This document shows, one piece after another, positions 42,103 to 53,274 of a stretch of 64,000 nucleotides of DNA; the stretch's first letter is position 1; each line of letters opens with the position of its first letter. The DNA lies in NCBI GenBank assembly GCA_012862575.1, contig BLSF01000020.1, positions 434,001 to 498,000 on the forward strand, in the 5' to 3' direction. Origin of the DNA: Parietichytrium sp. I65-24A (lineage: Eukaryota > Sar > Bigyra > Thraustochytrida > Thraustochytriidae). The position numbers and the translations under genes were made by a program. Below the pieces are notes generated by a model. It made no database searches. It was not told the origin of the DNA and saw nothing but the letters and a program-made list of their open reading frames with translations.

Positions 42103-44715
42103 TCACGCAGCTCGCGTCGGTAGAGATGTGAGCACATCCAGTTGGTTTGCTAGGGACTGAATGACAGCGTCTGAGACCATGCCTTCCACAATATTAGAGC
42201 AAAACTGACTCACATCAACCTCCTCATTGACAAGGATCGTGGCAGGTACTTTGAGGTGGACGTGGCTACGCTTCCTCATATCCATCGTGGAAGGCTTGGT
42301 GCTTGAGTAGGTTCCGAGGGTCATCTTCTTCTCCTCTTTGCGATCCGCGCACGTTTCATCGAATCGGAGAAAGTAACCTTGCCAAAATTGCAAAACTTTG
42401 GTGCTAAAGGCCGGGAATAATGCATCATGACTTTCCGTATAAGCAGGATTGATGTATGCGTTTCTGTTGGTGAGCACTTCGCTCCACACACAGGTGGATC
42501 GCAGCAAAAGTCCAGATTCGAAAGAGTCGTGGCGATTGTTGGTGAGAAAGTTTCCATGGCGAGCATCAAAAACTCGATCCAAAATGAGAATGAGAAGCTT
42601 TTCGTTGAATTGAAACGCCGTCGGAAACTGGCACGTTACCTGCCACACGCACTCGATGAACTGAATAAAGATTGGGGAGATGTGCCCTTTGTGATGCTTG
42701 ACAATCCCTTGTGCGGTATTTGGCTCACTGTGGTCCCCGGTTGCATTGCGCTTCTTGAAAGGGTGCCCGAAGGAGACCCACTCTTTCTCAATGAGAGAGA
42801 TGAAACCTTTGAGCGTGCGGTAGTGATGATCCATGAACAACATCGCCAGCGACACGATCTGCGGGGTCCGATCCCATCCATCCGAGCAGTGTACCAAAAC
42901 GGACTTGGAATCATTCTTGATGAGTCCAACCACTCGAACAGCTGCTCGGAGAATCAGGGCAAGGTGCTCGTGCCATCGACTCTCTGCAAACTTTTGCAGC
43001 CAGCTAATTTCGAACTCATCATCCACCGTAACTTCCAGCATACTCTTGCCATCTATGATAGAAGAGTGTTTGCTCTTTTGGGTAGTGAAACGCGGCTTGC
43101 GCTTCAGATTGTGGCCAATGAGTCTTTTGACCTTGCTCAGACTTGAGCGAATAGAATTCTTGTTCTGTACATCCATGAACTCGATCGAAATTGTCGCGTT
43201 GCTTTGGAAGCGTTGCAGGGTTTCATTGTAGCTGTGAATGTCCTCAAAGCCACCACTGGTAGTCACCTTGTTAACAGTTGCGTTCACAACAGGTCTTGCG
43301 TCGAGAATGACCAATCCCGGGGACCTCGTGGCAAGCACTATGGAAGCAACCATCTTCTCGTCTGGGTAGGATCGACTTTTGAGGATCCCAACTCGAGGTT
43401 GGCTGCATCGAAGAAGAGCGTGACTTGTTTGCGGATCTCTCCAGGAAAGTGCCGGGATGCGGCCCCTACTTCGAAACTCGGCAACCTGAAAAAGGTCTCG
43501 GTCAGGAATGAGTTTCGGAACGATGAGATACCGCGGATAAGAAGAGCAGAGCGCAAAAGACTTGTTTGCTTCGGAAATGCGCCAATTTCCACAGCCTTTC
43601 AAAAGGCGCTGGCTTTCTGTGATATCGTTGTAATGCGCATCGGCACAGCAGCCAGAAAACTCCTTTTCCATCGTCTCGCTGACATTCCTCACCGGATTCA
43701 TGGAAACAAGACCAAATCGCTCATGTGACCCAAGATCCTCGTCCGGAAAGGCGAGACGAACGAGCTGGTGCTCTAGTTTGTGAAACTCCATAAACCGTTG
43801 ATTTGCAACCATGCCAAATACGGTGAAACGGACAAAGCGGAAGTTTTTGCAGAAGACTTCCACTATGCCTGCTTCATTTTCTTCATTCATCGATATCTCA
43901 AGCCTCTCAATGGTCATGTACGGAATTTTGATAAGCGACTCCTCCCCCTTCAGCTTGGCCGAGTCGGTTTCGCGCAATAAAATCTGAAAGTTGGTGAGCA
44001 CGACCTCTCCTAGGGTGTATTCAAACCATATATTCTCGAACACGTCAATAATATCTTCGCCCGGAAGGAGAATTGCTTCAATGTCGAGGTCGTCATACAG
44101 GGCGTGCTGCTCGTCATCCTCCACGTTCGTCCAGTCGTTAGGAAAATAATCGTCGGTTTCTGGCGTGACCTGACCGCTTTCCGATGTGAAAGGACTCATT
44201 CCAGCAGGAAATGGGCTCATCTGCGGGCTCAGCTCGCCAAGCGCTGCCGCGTCGGATTGTGCCCGGAGAAAGTCCGCCACGTCATCAAAGCATTCGTCGC
44301 AAACCCTGACAGATTTTTCTCCTTTTCGGAGTTGCGTGCGCTTTGCGCTGCACTTGGAGCAAAAGCAGTTTCCGCACGCTCGACAGTGATGTCTGCTGAT
44401 TCTGGTCCACCCAGAAAAGCCAAAATCCACCTTGCATTTGTAACAAGCAGTGGCGAGAGCATCAGGGACCCACGACGGCGCGCCAAACATTGGCGACAGC
44501 TCTCCGTCTCCCTTTGGCGAGCACGCAGAGGAGTATTTTCCAGAGCTCCATCCTTGAGACCATGCGCTTCCGCTTTCGTCACCAAAGTCCCCCGAGTTGC
44601 GCGTTCCAGCCGATGAAAAGCTTCCACCAGTATCGTGCCGTTTATATCTCGCGAACACGCTCCGCGGCACGAGCTGTCTGCGCTGTTTCTTCATGCCTGC
44701 CAAAACGCCATCCAT
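42103..44715 (-). CDS. FYVE-domain myotubularin-type phosphoinositide 3-phosphatase
   Basis: 870 residues, single exon. The FYVE zinc finger is at about 82-150: the WVPD motif, RHHCRACG core and eight Cys in C-x2-C spacing, which binds PI3P on endosomes. A GRAM/PH-like domain follows (about 210-320; VLTNFQILLRE). The catalytic domain (about 360-750) has GILKSRSYPDE... wording typical of the family and the CX5R loop HCSDGWDRT with Cys610 and Arg616, so it should be active. Myotubularins remove the 3-phosphate from PI3P and PI(3,5)P2. An N-terminal FYVE as here differs from human MTMR3/4, where it is C-terminal. It converges on the LamG gene, with 147 bases between stops. Confidence 0.93.
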   Translation of the reverse strand: MDGVLAGMKKQRRQLVPRSVFARYKRHDTGGSFSSAGTRNSGDFGDESGSAWSQGWSSGKYSSACSPKGDGELSPMFGAPSWVPDALATACYKCKVDFGFSGWTRISRHHCRACGNCFCSKCSAKRTQLRKGEKSVRVCDECFDDVADFLRAQSDAAALGELSPQMSPFPAGMSPFTSESGQVTPETDDYFPNDWTNVEDDEQHALYDDLDIEAILLPGEDIIDVFENIWFEYTLGEVVLTNFQILLRETDSAKLKGEESLIKIPYMTIERLEISMNEENEAGIVEVFCKNFRFVRFTVFGMVANQRFMEFHKLEHQLVRLAFPDEDLGSHERFGLVSMNPVRNVSETMEKEFSGCCADAHYNDITESQRLLKGCGNWRISEANKSFALCSSYPRYLIVPKLIPDRDLFQVAEFRSRGRIPALSWRDPQTSHALLRCSQPRVGILKSRSYPDEKMVASIVLATRSPGLVILDARPVVNATVNKVTTSGGFEDIHSYNETLQRFQSNATISIEFMDVQNKNSIRSSLSKVKRLIGHNLKRKPRFTTQKSKHSSIIDGKSMLEVTVDDEFEISWLQKFAESRWHEHLALILRAAVRVVGLIKNDSKSVLVHCSDGWDRTPQIVSLAMLFMDHHYRTLKGFISLIEKEWVSFGHPFKKRNATGDHSEPNTAQGIVKHHKGHISPIFIQFIECVWQVTCQFPTAFQFNEKLLILILDRVFDARHGNFLTNNRHDSFESGLLLRSTCVWSEVLTNRNAYINPAYTESHDALFPAFSTKVLQFWQGYFLRFDETCADRKEEKKMTLGTYSSTKPSTMDMRKRSHVHLKVPATILVNEEVDVSQFCSNIVEGMVSDAVIQSLANQLDVLTSLPTRAA

Positions 44716-47295
44716 TGGGCCGAATGATAGGCTTTACGCCGAACAATGTTCTTGGCACCGCTCGTGCGTGTCGGCCTTTCACCACGACCAGCCTAAACGC
44801 GAGAGGAGCGAATAGGTTGCGAAGGTCAGTGGAGAATAAGCTTTGTTGCGCTCAAAGCAGCCAAGCGTCCAGTCAATGAAAAGAACCGGCAGCACCGGGA
44901 TGCGTGGCTCTCAGTCCCACCGGTTTGCCCTGGTACCTCCTCACGTCTGAAATCAAAAACAGCGACAACAACCAATCAAACTAGAGCCCTTCAATCACTC
45001 GATGAGAAATGATATTTTCAATGTCTGCTTTGACGCTGTCTCTTTGCGCTGTCCACTGGTCTGTCTCTTGCGCTGTCTACTCCCAACTGGCCTTGACTGC
45101 TCGCAAACTGTCTCCTTGCCAATCGAATCGATCGTTTTCGATACGAGTCAAGACTGCCCAGCGGCTTCTTAGCGCACAGGTTCAGGTCTGATCTTTGCTT
45201 TTCCCTTTCCGCTGCAGCGACAGCGACCGTGACAGCGAGGGAGTGAGAGACCGACCGTACAGTCTTGGCCGATAATAAAGAAAAAAAGTCGAGTGGGGCG
45301 GGTGAAAGCGCGAAGAAGAACAAGCGCTCTGTGCGTTCCTGCGCTTGCTCGGGCGATGCTCCAAGTGCTCTCAGTGCCGGTGCACCTGTGTGGTACCAAG
45401 TACCTGTATGACTCAAACTCGCGTTTCCGTCCGTTGGGATACTGGAGTCAGCCTGAAGTACTGTTTGAGGACTGACTCAACTTGCCCCGGATACACGCAT
45501 GCACGAATACACAAGTACAGATACTTTCAGCGACCGTTCTGCGCCAAGCTGGAGAGTTCACTGTTGACGATTCCACTCTGCAGCGTCTTCACTGTCAATC
45601 AAAGTCTCTCGCGTCAGCACTTGCAGCGGACTAACTGAGACTGAGAAGGTTTGCTTCTTACTGTAAAGGTCCCGGTGGTCTCTCGACCTACTCAACCTCA
45701 ATCGTCCTGGATAAGCACAAGTTAGAGTTTAGAACTTTGGTGGACAGGCAGATAGACAGACGTCGCACTTTCAATCGCCGCTAGCAATCTTTCTTTCTTT
45801 CTTTCTTCCTTTCTCATCAAGCCTCATGTTGCCTCCCTGGGTCGCGAGCATCACGATTGTCCATGATCATCAATCACTTTCCATGTGTACCAAAGTAAAC
45901 CACAGCCATAATGGAGGTGGCTCCTTACATCCTCCCTCTCTCTGTCTGTCTGTCTATCTCTCTCCCTCCCCTCATCCCTCCATCCCTCTCTCTCTTTACC
46001 CCTCCCTCCCTCCCTACCTCCCTCCACTACTCCGCTTACAATTCAGGATTTAGATCACATACTTGCCAACTTTATTCCCCACTTTTTCCATTCCCATTCT
46101 CTGGTCTCTGCGGAGGACTTTGTTCTGACCTGATACATTACACATTGGTTTCTCGTGTTCGTTTTCACTGCGAATTGGCTGTGAGTGGCTCCGTAGTTTC
46201 TGAGTTCCGAGTTCTGAATTGATATTTTTTGTTTATCGCCAACTTTTTGTTTGTTGAATTTTGTTGTTGTTGTTGCTGTCGTTGTCGCAGTCGTTGGAGG
46301 AGTTGTAACCAAATTCTACAAAGACGCAACGTGGGTGGACGTGTGCGACAAGCGGGAAGAGTGCACTGCACTGCGCTGCATTGCATTGCAAATGCCTCTG
46401 CAGCTAGAGTTTAGAAGAAGGAAGAGTGTCAAACTTTGAACTTTGAAAGTGTCAAACGCCTCTCTCTCGGTGTGAGTGAGTCAGTGAGTTTTGTCGATTC
46501 GACAGTGAAGGCAGCATTTTGCAATTGCTCCCGACCGCAGTCAATTCACAGCCGAATCAGTTCAAATCAAAAAGCTTACATTGAACATCATTGAACAAGA
46601 CGAGAGAGGAAGCAAATTAAAAAAAGATGTGAATCAATCAAAAACGTTTTTCATTGACGGTGAATGAATGAAAACGTTCATCAAACATCAAACGAGGCAC
46701 ACGAGGAAAAGGTTGAAAATACTTTTCTTCTCACATTCGACCTTCCGCATAACCGGAGCTAGTGATGTACATAGGACTCTCCTTCACACTTGCCACCTCT
46801 GACCAATTCTTCAGTGGCACGTGAGTCCTACAACTACCTATCAAAACCCACTAGAACTTGCGATGGGGCCGCGGTTTGGCAAGTTGGAGTTTCAACCTTC
46901 TTAGGACCTTTCTACCACTCGCGCAATTTTTAGCGATTTACATAGTAAAACGTGTAAAAGTATTTTCTACCATGCGACGTCACTCGGGCAGATTGCTTTT
47001 AGGAATTACTGCTAACACACTCAACTACGACTCCGACCTTGCTTACAGAAGTAATAGTCGCAAGGCATAGTCTTCGTTAGGAGTTGTGGTTCTAGGGAAA
47101 ACGCTAGAGGCGAGTGCGAGGGGCAGTGGGGGACTATTGGGGACTCGACTTTTCTTATCGTACTCCATCCCTGTACTAAACATAAGTACCGGCCAATAAG
47201 GTCTGGCCAATAATAGAAGGAAAACTTCCAGTAAGCTTACTAGTACCCGTACGACCGTGACGGACTGTGAGTAAACTGCGAAGCGGGAATCGCTC
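44716..47295. other. gene-poor divergent region
   Basis: No supported gene. CTTT (45788-45815) and CT-rich (45930-46030) tracts are present. A 46-codon stretch from about 46290, after a T-rich run ending in CGCAG, reads VVTKFYKDATWVDVCDKREE and could be a stray exon. Confidence 0.4.
45788..46030 (+). repeat. pyrimidine-rich simple repeats
   Basis: A CTTT tetranucleotide tract at 45788-45815 and, after unique sequence, a CT/CCCT/TGTC run at 45930-46030. Confidence 0.8.
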
Positions 47296-48053
47296 ATGTC
47301 AACTCGCAACTTGAATGTGTTGAAAGTCGCGGAGCTTTGGACCCAACTGGAGCCAATTCGTTGGAGAAAAAAGTGCAGAAAAGGTCACCGTTGGGTAGAA
47401 CGGTGAGTGCCGGTATTTGGACTATTGGTCGGGCGCTGGAAGCAGTCGTTCGTCAGCTAGCAGCTCTCGCTGGAGCTTACTTTTTTGTCCACCACATACG
47501 AGAGCAAGTTGTGGTGTGTGATACCTTTTTGCACGTGTGTGATCGAATCAGGAATCAGGAATCGGGAATGCAAAGTGAGGTTTAGCAAGTAGCTTTTCAT
47601 CGGAATGTTTGGTCAACTTGACATCTTTAAACTAAAGAGTTTGAGCTGCACGTGTCTGAGAGCTCGAGCGAGGCCTGTTGCGTGCCATCATTTTGTCAGG
47701 TTGGGGATGTGGGTGTGCCGGTACGAGTGCCGTACGATTTTATCGTGCTTGAAAAAGAGCGACTCTATGCATGGCCGGCCAACTGTTTTCACACTGTGGC
47801 ACATGGCGTGGAAAGACGCTTGCAGAGCGTCTAGTTAAAAACGAAGGTCGGTACGGACTAATGCTTTAGAAGTTCACATCCTTTTCCCCTCCAATAGGAG
47901 CGAAGAGAAGTGGAAATGTGGCAAGGATACTATCCTATCTTGGTTTATCAAGATGATCAAGAATTGGCAATTTTGGCTCCACAAGGTCGCCAAGGAATTA
48001 TGCCGGGGACCGACTTTATTGACTGGTGGAAGTTCCGAAGCTCAGGCATGTAA
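47296..48053 (+). CDS. small unknown protein, four exons (model)
   Basis: Proposed coding sequence is join(47296..47402, 47552..47574, 47638..47828, 47898..48053), 158 residues, with all phases agreeing. Donors are GTGAGT, GTGAGG and a weak GTCTAG; acceptors are AATCAG, CTAAAG and CCAATAG (the last preceded by ACTAAT and a pyrimidine run). The predicted protein starts MSTRNLNVLKVAELWTQLEP with a basic patch RWRKKCRKGHRW. The middle exon reads VPYDFIVLEKERLYAWPANC and the last QGYYPILVYQDDQELAILAP before FIDWWKFRSSGM. The two largest exons look coding by composition. The protein is soluble with no known motif. The weak third donor is the least certain point; I do not recognise the family. Confidence 0.5.
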
Positions 48054-48367
48054 TCAAAATTCTCAAACAAGTTGCTCTCTCAGTTTAATAATCAGACAAT
48101 GCACGCGTTGCGGCCGGACTTCTAAGGAGTGCACTTGATTGGTTCCCTCATGATTGCATGTTCAAGTGACCAGTTGACAAAATAGACAACACGTAAATAG
48201 CTTTGGATACGGTAATTTATACGCGATCTTTGATAAAACACACGTCGCTGATAGCGAGCCGCCCTGAGGCATGTTTGTGAGTGCAGACCTAGGAGAAATA
48301 ACAGAAGACGCCTTCTTTCGCTTGATGCTCCTTTTAATAGATTGCGGCAAGTCTCGAGCGCTGGACC
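48054..48367. other. convergent 3' region
   Basis: 314 bases between two stops, with nothing coding seen. Confidence 0.4.
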
Positions 48368-49876
48368 TCAGCCTTCTTTCGTTTCAAGCTCGACAGATTG
48401 TGGAATCTCTCGTGGAGTGGACTTTCGCAGGGAGAGCCGAAGGGAGGACTTTCGATTCGATTTCCTTGGCGCCTTCTCCTCGTCACTAGAAGAAGAGTCC
48501 ACCTTTTCTTCCTCTTCTTCCTCCTCCTCCTCGTCCTCCTCGTCGTCCGACTTTTCCCCTTCCGCCTCCACGATCTCTTGCTTCTCTTCCTCCTCCGCCA
48601 TTGCCAATTCTTTCACAAATTCTATCTCGTCTTCATCTTCTTCAAGCTGAGGTTGCTGGGCAACAAGAGCTTTCTGTGCAACCGCCTTTGGCGCTCGGCC
48701 TGGGCGAGCGATTGCTCGGGCGCTGCGCAACACCTTCACTTGATATCCGTGGCGAATTTTGATAGACTCTATGTTTTCAGCAAGAACAGCCTCGCCATCG
48801 ACTTGGAGATAGGCACTCGCGCCCTCCTTGAACTCAATGTTGTATCCAGCCTGCTGGGCAACACGAAAGATGCCCAGGTGCGAGCCTGTTGCGATGTGAA
48901 GCGCTACGTCGGTCGTGGTATGCACCGTGACCGCCTCCAAGCGTTTGTCTCCCACGAATTGCGGGCCGAAGGTCTTACCTTTTGCTTTGCCGGGCCTCCA
49001 AACATTCGCGCCAGCGCTATAAGATGGGATGTTGAGGAATGCTAGGATTCGGTCCTTTTTGCGGTATTTTACTGCTGTGCCATCTTCCAGGGTTACCGAG
49101 GCAATCATTTTCTTGAGCTTTTTAGGACGATTGATGACCTGCTTGGTGCCCTTTTTGACATACACGATCTTGTTTCCGAGCTGACTACTCGTTCGGTTCT
49201 GCTCAAACTCAAACACAATCTGAGCATCCGCCCCGCAGCTGATGTAGTTGATGCACTCGTGCGTCAATGTCTTTTGACCGACGTGAGTCTCCACGATTTT
49301 GCCATCCTTCACTTCCTTGAATTTCCCGTCTTCTCGGATCTTGATGTCGCACAACCACGTATCCAATGGCCCGATCCGACTTCTGAACACCATCTCCATA
49401 CGCTCCTTGAGGGCGGACATGTGCTTACCAATAAGCGGGCTCGGCGCCGAGGCACCCCACCCCATGGCCCGACTGAAGTCATTTCCCGTTCCGAAAGGAA
49501 TCACTCCGATCGGGACATGGAGACAGTCGACCTTGGAGAGCTCTGAAATGACCCATTTCACCGTTCCGTCACCTCCGCACGCGACGACGCGAATGTCGCT
49601 CTTGCCACCCTTCGACCTGACCCTCTCGCACTCAGTCGCCACGCGGCCAAATCCCGTTCCGCGCGAATCATTATCTTTCAGGTTGAAAATCCATATCTTC
49701 AGCTTTTGTCCCTTCTTGGTCGTCATTTCGAATTCATTCGTCTCAAGGTCTAGCAGCTGTTTGCTCGCCTGTCCACCGCTGCTTCCATTCACCATGAGGA
49801 AGATCTGTCCGTCAAGCTCGCCAAGAGGCGTCGGGTCCGGCACCCTCTGCACTGGTTTCGCGCTCGTGCAGCCCAT
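48368..49876 (-). CDS. diacylglycerol kinase-type lipid kinase with myristoylation signal (paralogue 1)
   Basis: 502 residues from the ATG that starts MGCTSAK; this matches an N-myristoylation site with an adjacent palmitoylatable Cys, which also decides the start over the upstream non-ATG codon. The DAGK catalytic domain (about 30-165) carries the glycine-rich VACGGDGTVKWV and PIGVIPFGTGND loops that bind ATP and Mg. The accessory domain follows (INYISCGADAQIVFEFEQNR and on to about 390). No C1 or EF-hand regions are present. The C-terminus is a long acidic run (Asp/Glu) ending in a basic Ser-rich tail. It converts diacylglycerol to phosphatidic acid at membranes. It is about 60% similar by eye in its core to the gene at 56776-58530. 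Confidence 0.9.
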   Translation of the reverse strand: MGCTSAKPVQRVPDPTPLGELDGQIFLMVNGSSGGQASKQLLDLETNEFEMTTKKGQKLKIWIFNLKDNDSRGTGFGRVATECERVRSKGGKSDIRVVACGGDGTVKWVISELSKVDCLHVPIGVIPFGTGNDFSRAMGWGASAPSPLIGKHMSALKERMEMVFRSRIGPLDTWLCDIKIREDGKFKEVKDGKIVETHVGQKTLTHECINYISCGADAQIVFEFEQNRTSSQLGNKIVYVKKGTKQVINRPKKLKKMIASVTLEDGTAVKYRKKDRILAFLNIPSYSAGANVWRPGKAKGKTFGPQFVGDKRLEAVTVHTTTDVALHIATGSHLGIFRVAQQAGYNIEFKEGASAYLQVDGEAVLAENIESIKIRHGYQVKVLRSARAIARPGRAPKAVAQKALVAQQPQLEEDEDEIEFVKELAMAEEEEKQEIVEAEGEKSDDEEDEEEEEEEEEKVDSSSSDEEKAPRKSNRKSSLRLSLRKSTPREIPQSVELETKEG

Positions 49877-50080
49877 CTTTCCTCCGACTCGCTGCTCGCT
49901 TCGCTGCACCTGTTCGACTCGTCACTTTGGCCCGCCACGCACTCTCCCACACCGTCTACGCACGCTCAGAAGAATATCACTTGCCCTGGCAAAATCTGAG
50001 CTTGGAGATCTTTGAACCAAGAATTGAGAGTTGGAATTGCAGCCGCGTAAGACGTTCTTCGTCTTGCGTCGTCCCTTCTT

Positions 50081-50081
<1 letters not shown>

Positions 50082-50114
<33 letters not shown>

Positions 50115-50115
50115 T
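50082..50115 (+). repeat. GTTCTCC heptamer repeat
   Basis: Four copies of GTTCTCC. Confidence 0.8.
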
Positions 50116-51896
50116 GTCTTTCCACCGTCGACGATGCTGTCGCTCGCTTAAAGTTAAACTTTCCAGACTGCAGTGCAAACGTTGCTTTGTTGCTTGCTCC
50201 AACGCGTGAAACAGAGTGTGTGCTCTCGAGTCTTCTCTACCTCTAGTCTCTATCTACCCATTCGCTAGCAATCTTTTCGTGTCTTACCGTGAGTCTCGAC
50301 GGCTGGCTAGGCTCAGACAAGTATTTCCGTAGAAGTGCTTCGCTATGGTGTACTGCTGGTGATTGTACGTACCTCCCTTGGTAGGGATGATAGCGACAGT
50401 CAGTCAGAGAAGTGGCAGAGAAATCGAAATAGGGAATCGAATTCGACTGATGGTGCTGACAGTGCTGACACTGCAATGGTTGAATGATGTTGAATGGATT
50501 TGATATGATTTGATGGGTGTGGTGTTTTTCGTTGGACATTTAGCTCATTTAGCACTGCACTGTTTTGATTCAGAGTTGCCAGTCAGAAACTGCGAGAAGA
50601 CGGACCAAACAAAGCGTCAAGTTGTGTACCGGTACGTACTTGCTGCTTGTCAGTGAGGACCCGCGAACCGTAAACGTTTTGGATTCACAGTATTCAAGTT
50701 TCACGAAGAGTTGATTAAACACAAGCTTTGCGCATCTTGCACCGACGTGAAACTCCATTGTCACCAGTGCTGTACCGGTACGGAAGCATGTTTCATCGAT
50801 CGGTCACTGTCTGTGAGTTACTGCCAGAAAGTTGATGTCTTTGGGACGTCGTGCTGGAAGTCTTTTCACCCGGCAAGCTCGGGGTTTGGCGTAACGCATC
50901 GCTAGTGCGTTTCTGCACGATCCTTTCATGCATCTCCGTCCACGCATTTCAGGGGTCCGGAAGCCCATCGTCTGACTGCCTGAGAAACGCCAGCGTCGTT
51001 CGATCCGAGCGCTCCTGAAAAGTTTGGAAAGTTGATTGGAAAGTTGATGAAAGCTGCATAGCCCTGGTTAGTTGGCCCTGAATGCAGCGCAGGAGTGAAA
51101 TCGGATGGAGGATGCAATGGACGCAATGGCATCGCCAAAGGAATCGAAAGCTTCATGTCCGCGCTTTCGCATGCAAAACATGGCAAAACGCGAGCGAAGA
51201 GGTCGTAGGGTGGATTGGACGGATCCACACAAAAGTCTTTTGTGAAGATGGAAACTCGCTCCGCTACGTGTGTAATTCGAGCAAGCGCGTGCATAACACA
51301 GTAGCAATACGCTACTAGTTAATGTATTGGCTATCAGGCTATCAGCAACATTTGGACCAGCAAGTGCACACCCATTCTACTGCAATATTTAAGCTGCGCT
51401 ACCAATGCACGCACATAGCAAAAAGGAGTAGGATCCCTCCCCTCGCTGAGGAGCACATCTTTGTTCTTTCATGATGAACAAAACGATCAGACATTTGTTC
51501 GTGAACTGCTTCTCTATTCTCGCCCTCAAGGTTACCGAACTAGCTAATCTTCGCTCTGATGTTCAGCACTAATGCTCGATAATGCCAGCTTACGTAAGGC
51601 TGAGCCCGAACAGCCTTACCGCTCTCGGTAGCCCTAGCGCGCTGCTCACTAGGAGTGCGCAGTTGCACCACTACTCCCACCTCCCCAGGGCGCATAATCT
51701 CCACATAGCTACATCTCTAGCACTCCCCTGGTATGTGGTAAGTAACATGTACTAGTACCTTCATGATAAGATTTTTCTCGTAAGATCTCGAAAGGAAATT
51801 ACCAGGTACTAGTACCTTTACCTTACCACAGCAAGTGTCAAGTGTCCGCAGTTGTGAGAGATGATGGTCACAGGCTCTTTCGTTCCGACTCCCGGA

Positions 51897-52018
51897 AGAC
51901 ACTGAAGACACTGAAGACACTGAAGCAAGAAGCAATTCGTGGAAAGTGTCGGAAGCAGAATTGAGAATTGAGAACTGAGAACTGAGAATTGAGATTTGAG
52001 ATTTGAGAACTGAGAGTT
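51897..52018 (+). repeat. ACACTGAAG and GAGAAYT repeat cluster
   Basis: Three 9-base ACACTGAAG units, then a run of about eight TGAGAAYT/TGAGATTT units. Confidence 0.8.
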
Positions 52019-52210
52019 GTCCGAGGCGGCGCAGACTCCAAACGTCCGTGCGAGCTGTTCAAGCTGTGCAAAAGGAAGAGGTTTCGGAGCGTCAAGGTTG
52101 AGTTTGATAGTGGGGTTTTTTCGTATCCTTGGAATTTTGGAAGCTTGGAAGCGAGGATTCGAGGATTTGAGGATTTGAGGGTGCGAGACTCGCAGATTTG
52201 GGTTTGGGAG

Positions 52211-52978
52211 ATGGCGCAGAAGGAGGAGCCGAGATACAGAGGGGCATGGGCCCCAAGCTTGCCCACTCCGGCGCCGCAGCAGTATGTGCCTTCCAAGACG
52301 AGCAGTGCGCCGTCCGCGCCGCCGATGCCTTCAGCGCCGAGTGAACAGGAGCTGGCGAGAGCGGGGAAGGATGTCCTGGCGCAGAGCTTGTTCGACGTGC
52401 CGGCGGTTGTGCCAACTCAGCCGGCCCAGCCTCCATATGCAGCGGTGCGATACGGTGCTGATTCGAGCTCGAGCCCGAGCTCATTGTATCCCACGATTCC
52501 CAGCGCTCGAGCACCGAGTGCCGGACCAGGGTACCCCACAGGACCGAGCAAGCCCCCGGGGGGACCAGGATATCCCACTTCGCACTCGCCGCCAAGCATC
52601 CCAGCGATCCCTGGTCCGCCGAGTAGCGCAATGCAAAGTAGCTACAATGCGTACCCGGTGCAGGCCACACCGCATGTGCCTCAGCACAACCAGAATAGTT
52701 ACGCCAACAACACGAGCAATACGTACAATTACTCGTACAGCAGCTCATACAACCCTTCGCAGACAACATACCACGTGCAGCAACCCGCCCCGGCCCCAGC
52801 ACCCACCATTATTTACCAACAGGCCCCTCCTCCTCCGCCACCTCAAGTGATGTATACCCACGCTCCACCGCCGCAGCATCATGTCAATATAGTTTACCAC
52901 AAGCAGCCCAAGGTGAAACACTACAAGTACAAGCATCACAAACCAAAGCACCACAAGTTCAAATTTAAGCTATTCTAG
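52211..52978 (+). CDS. proline-rich low-complexity protein
   Basis: 255 residues from the first ATG in context (a longer frame begins at 52145 without an ATG-like context). Composition is Pro, Ser, Ala, Gln and Tyr with PGYPTGPSKPPGGPGYP-type repeats, a Tyr/Asn-rich centre, PPPPP runs and a remarkable terminal stretch of Lys and His (HYKYKHHKPKHHKFKFK). No signal peptide or membrane helix is visible. It resembles RNA-binding or condensate-forming low-complexity proteins, or a WW-domain ligand; the true function is unknown. Convergent with the PhoD gene, 296 bases apart. Confidence 0.65.
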   Translation: MAQKEEPRYRGAWAPSLPTPAPQQYVPSKTSSAPSAPPMPSAPSEQELARAGKDVLAQSLFDVPAVVPTQPAQPPYAAVRYGADSSSSPSSLYPTIPSARAPSAGPGYPTGPSKPPGGPGYPTSHSPPSIPAIPGPPSSAMQSSYNAYPVQATPHVPQHNQNSYANNTSNTYNYSYSSSYNPSQTTYHVQQPAPAPAPTIIYQQAPPPPPPQVMYTHAPPPQHHVNIVYHKQPKVKHYKYKHHKPKHHKFKFKLF

Positions 52979-53274
52979 CTGAACAGCAACGTGGACGATG
53001 AGGCACACCATCGCGTAAAGTTTTACGATCGTTATGTCGCGTGGTTTCAGCAACTCCATTAGTAGCTAAAGAGCAGAGTTATGAGCATTGTAAAGTTTTC
53101 CAAGTTCCTCTGTCCTCCAACAATTCTGATCTGAAAATAGAATTTAGTATTAATAATTTGGCGGCACGAGATCCTCTTTTTGATGAAGGCAACAAGACAA
53201 CTCCGCAAAAGTCACACAGAGACGGAAATGATGCATAGCTAATACATAAACACGGGCGGTGGAGGGCATACATA

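Larger units (their letters stand above)
49877..52210. other. gene-poor divergent region with repeats
   Basis: No supported gene. It holds a GTTCTCC repeat (50082-50115), TACCGGTA sites at 50627 and 50773, an ACACTGAAG repeat (51897-51925) and a GAGAATT/GAGAACT series (51960-52018). Confidence 0.45.

Noticed and set aside
47605-47838. alternative frame over the middle exon of the small gene
   Set aside because: It overlaps the frame that continues into the well-bounded last exon and has weaker protein character.
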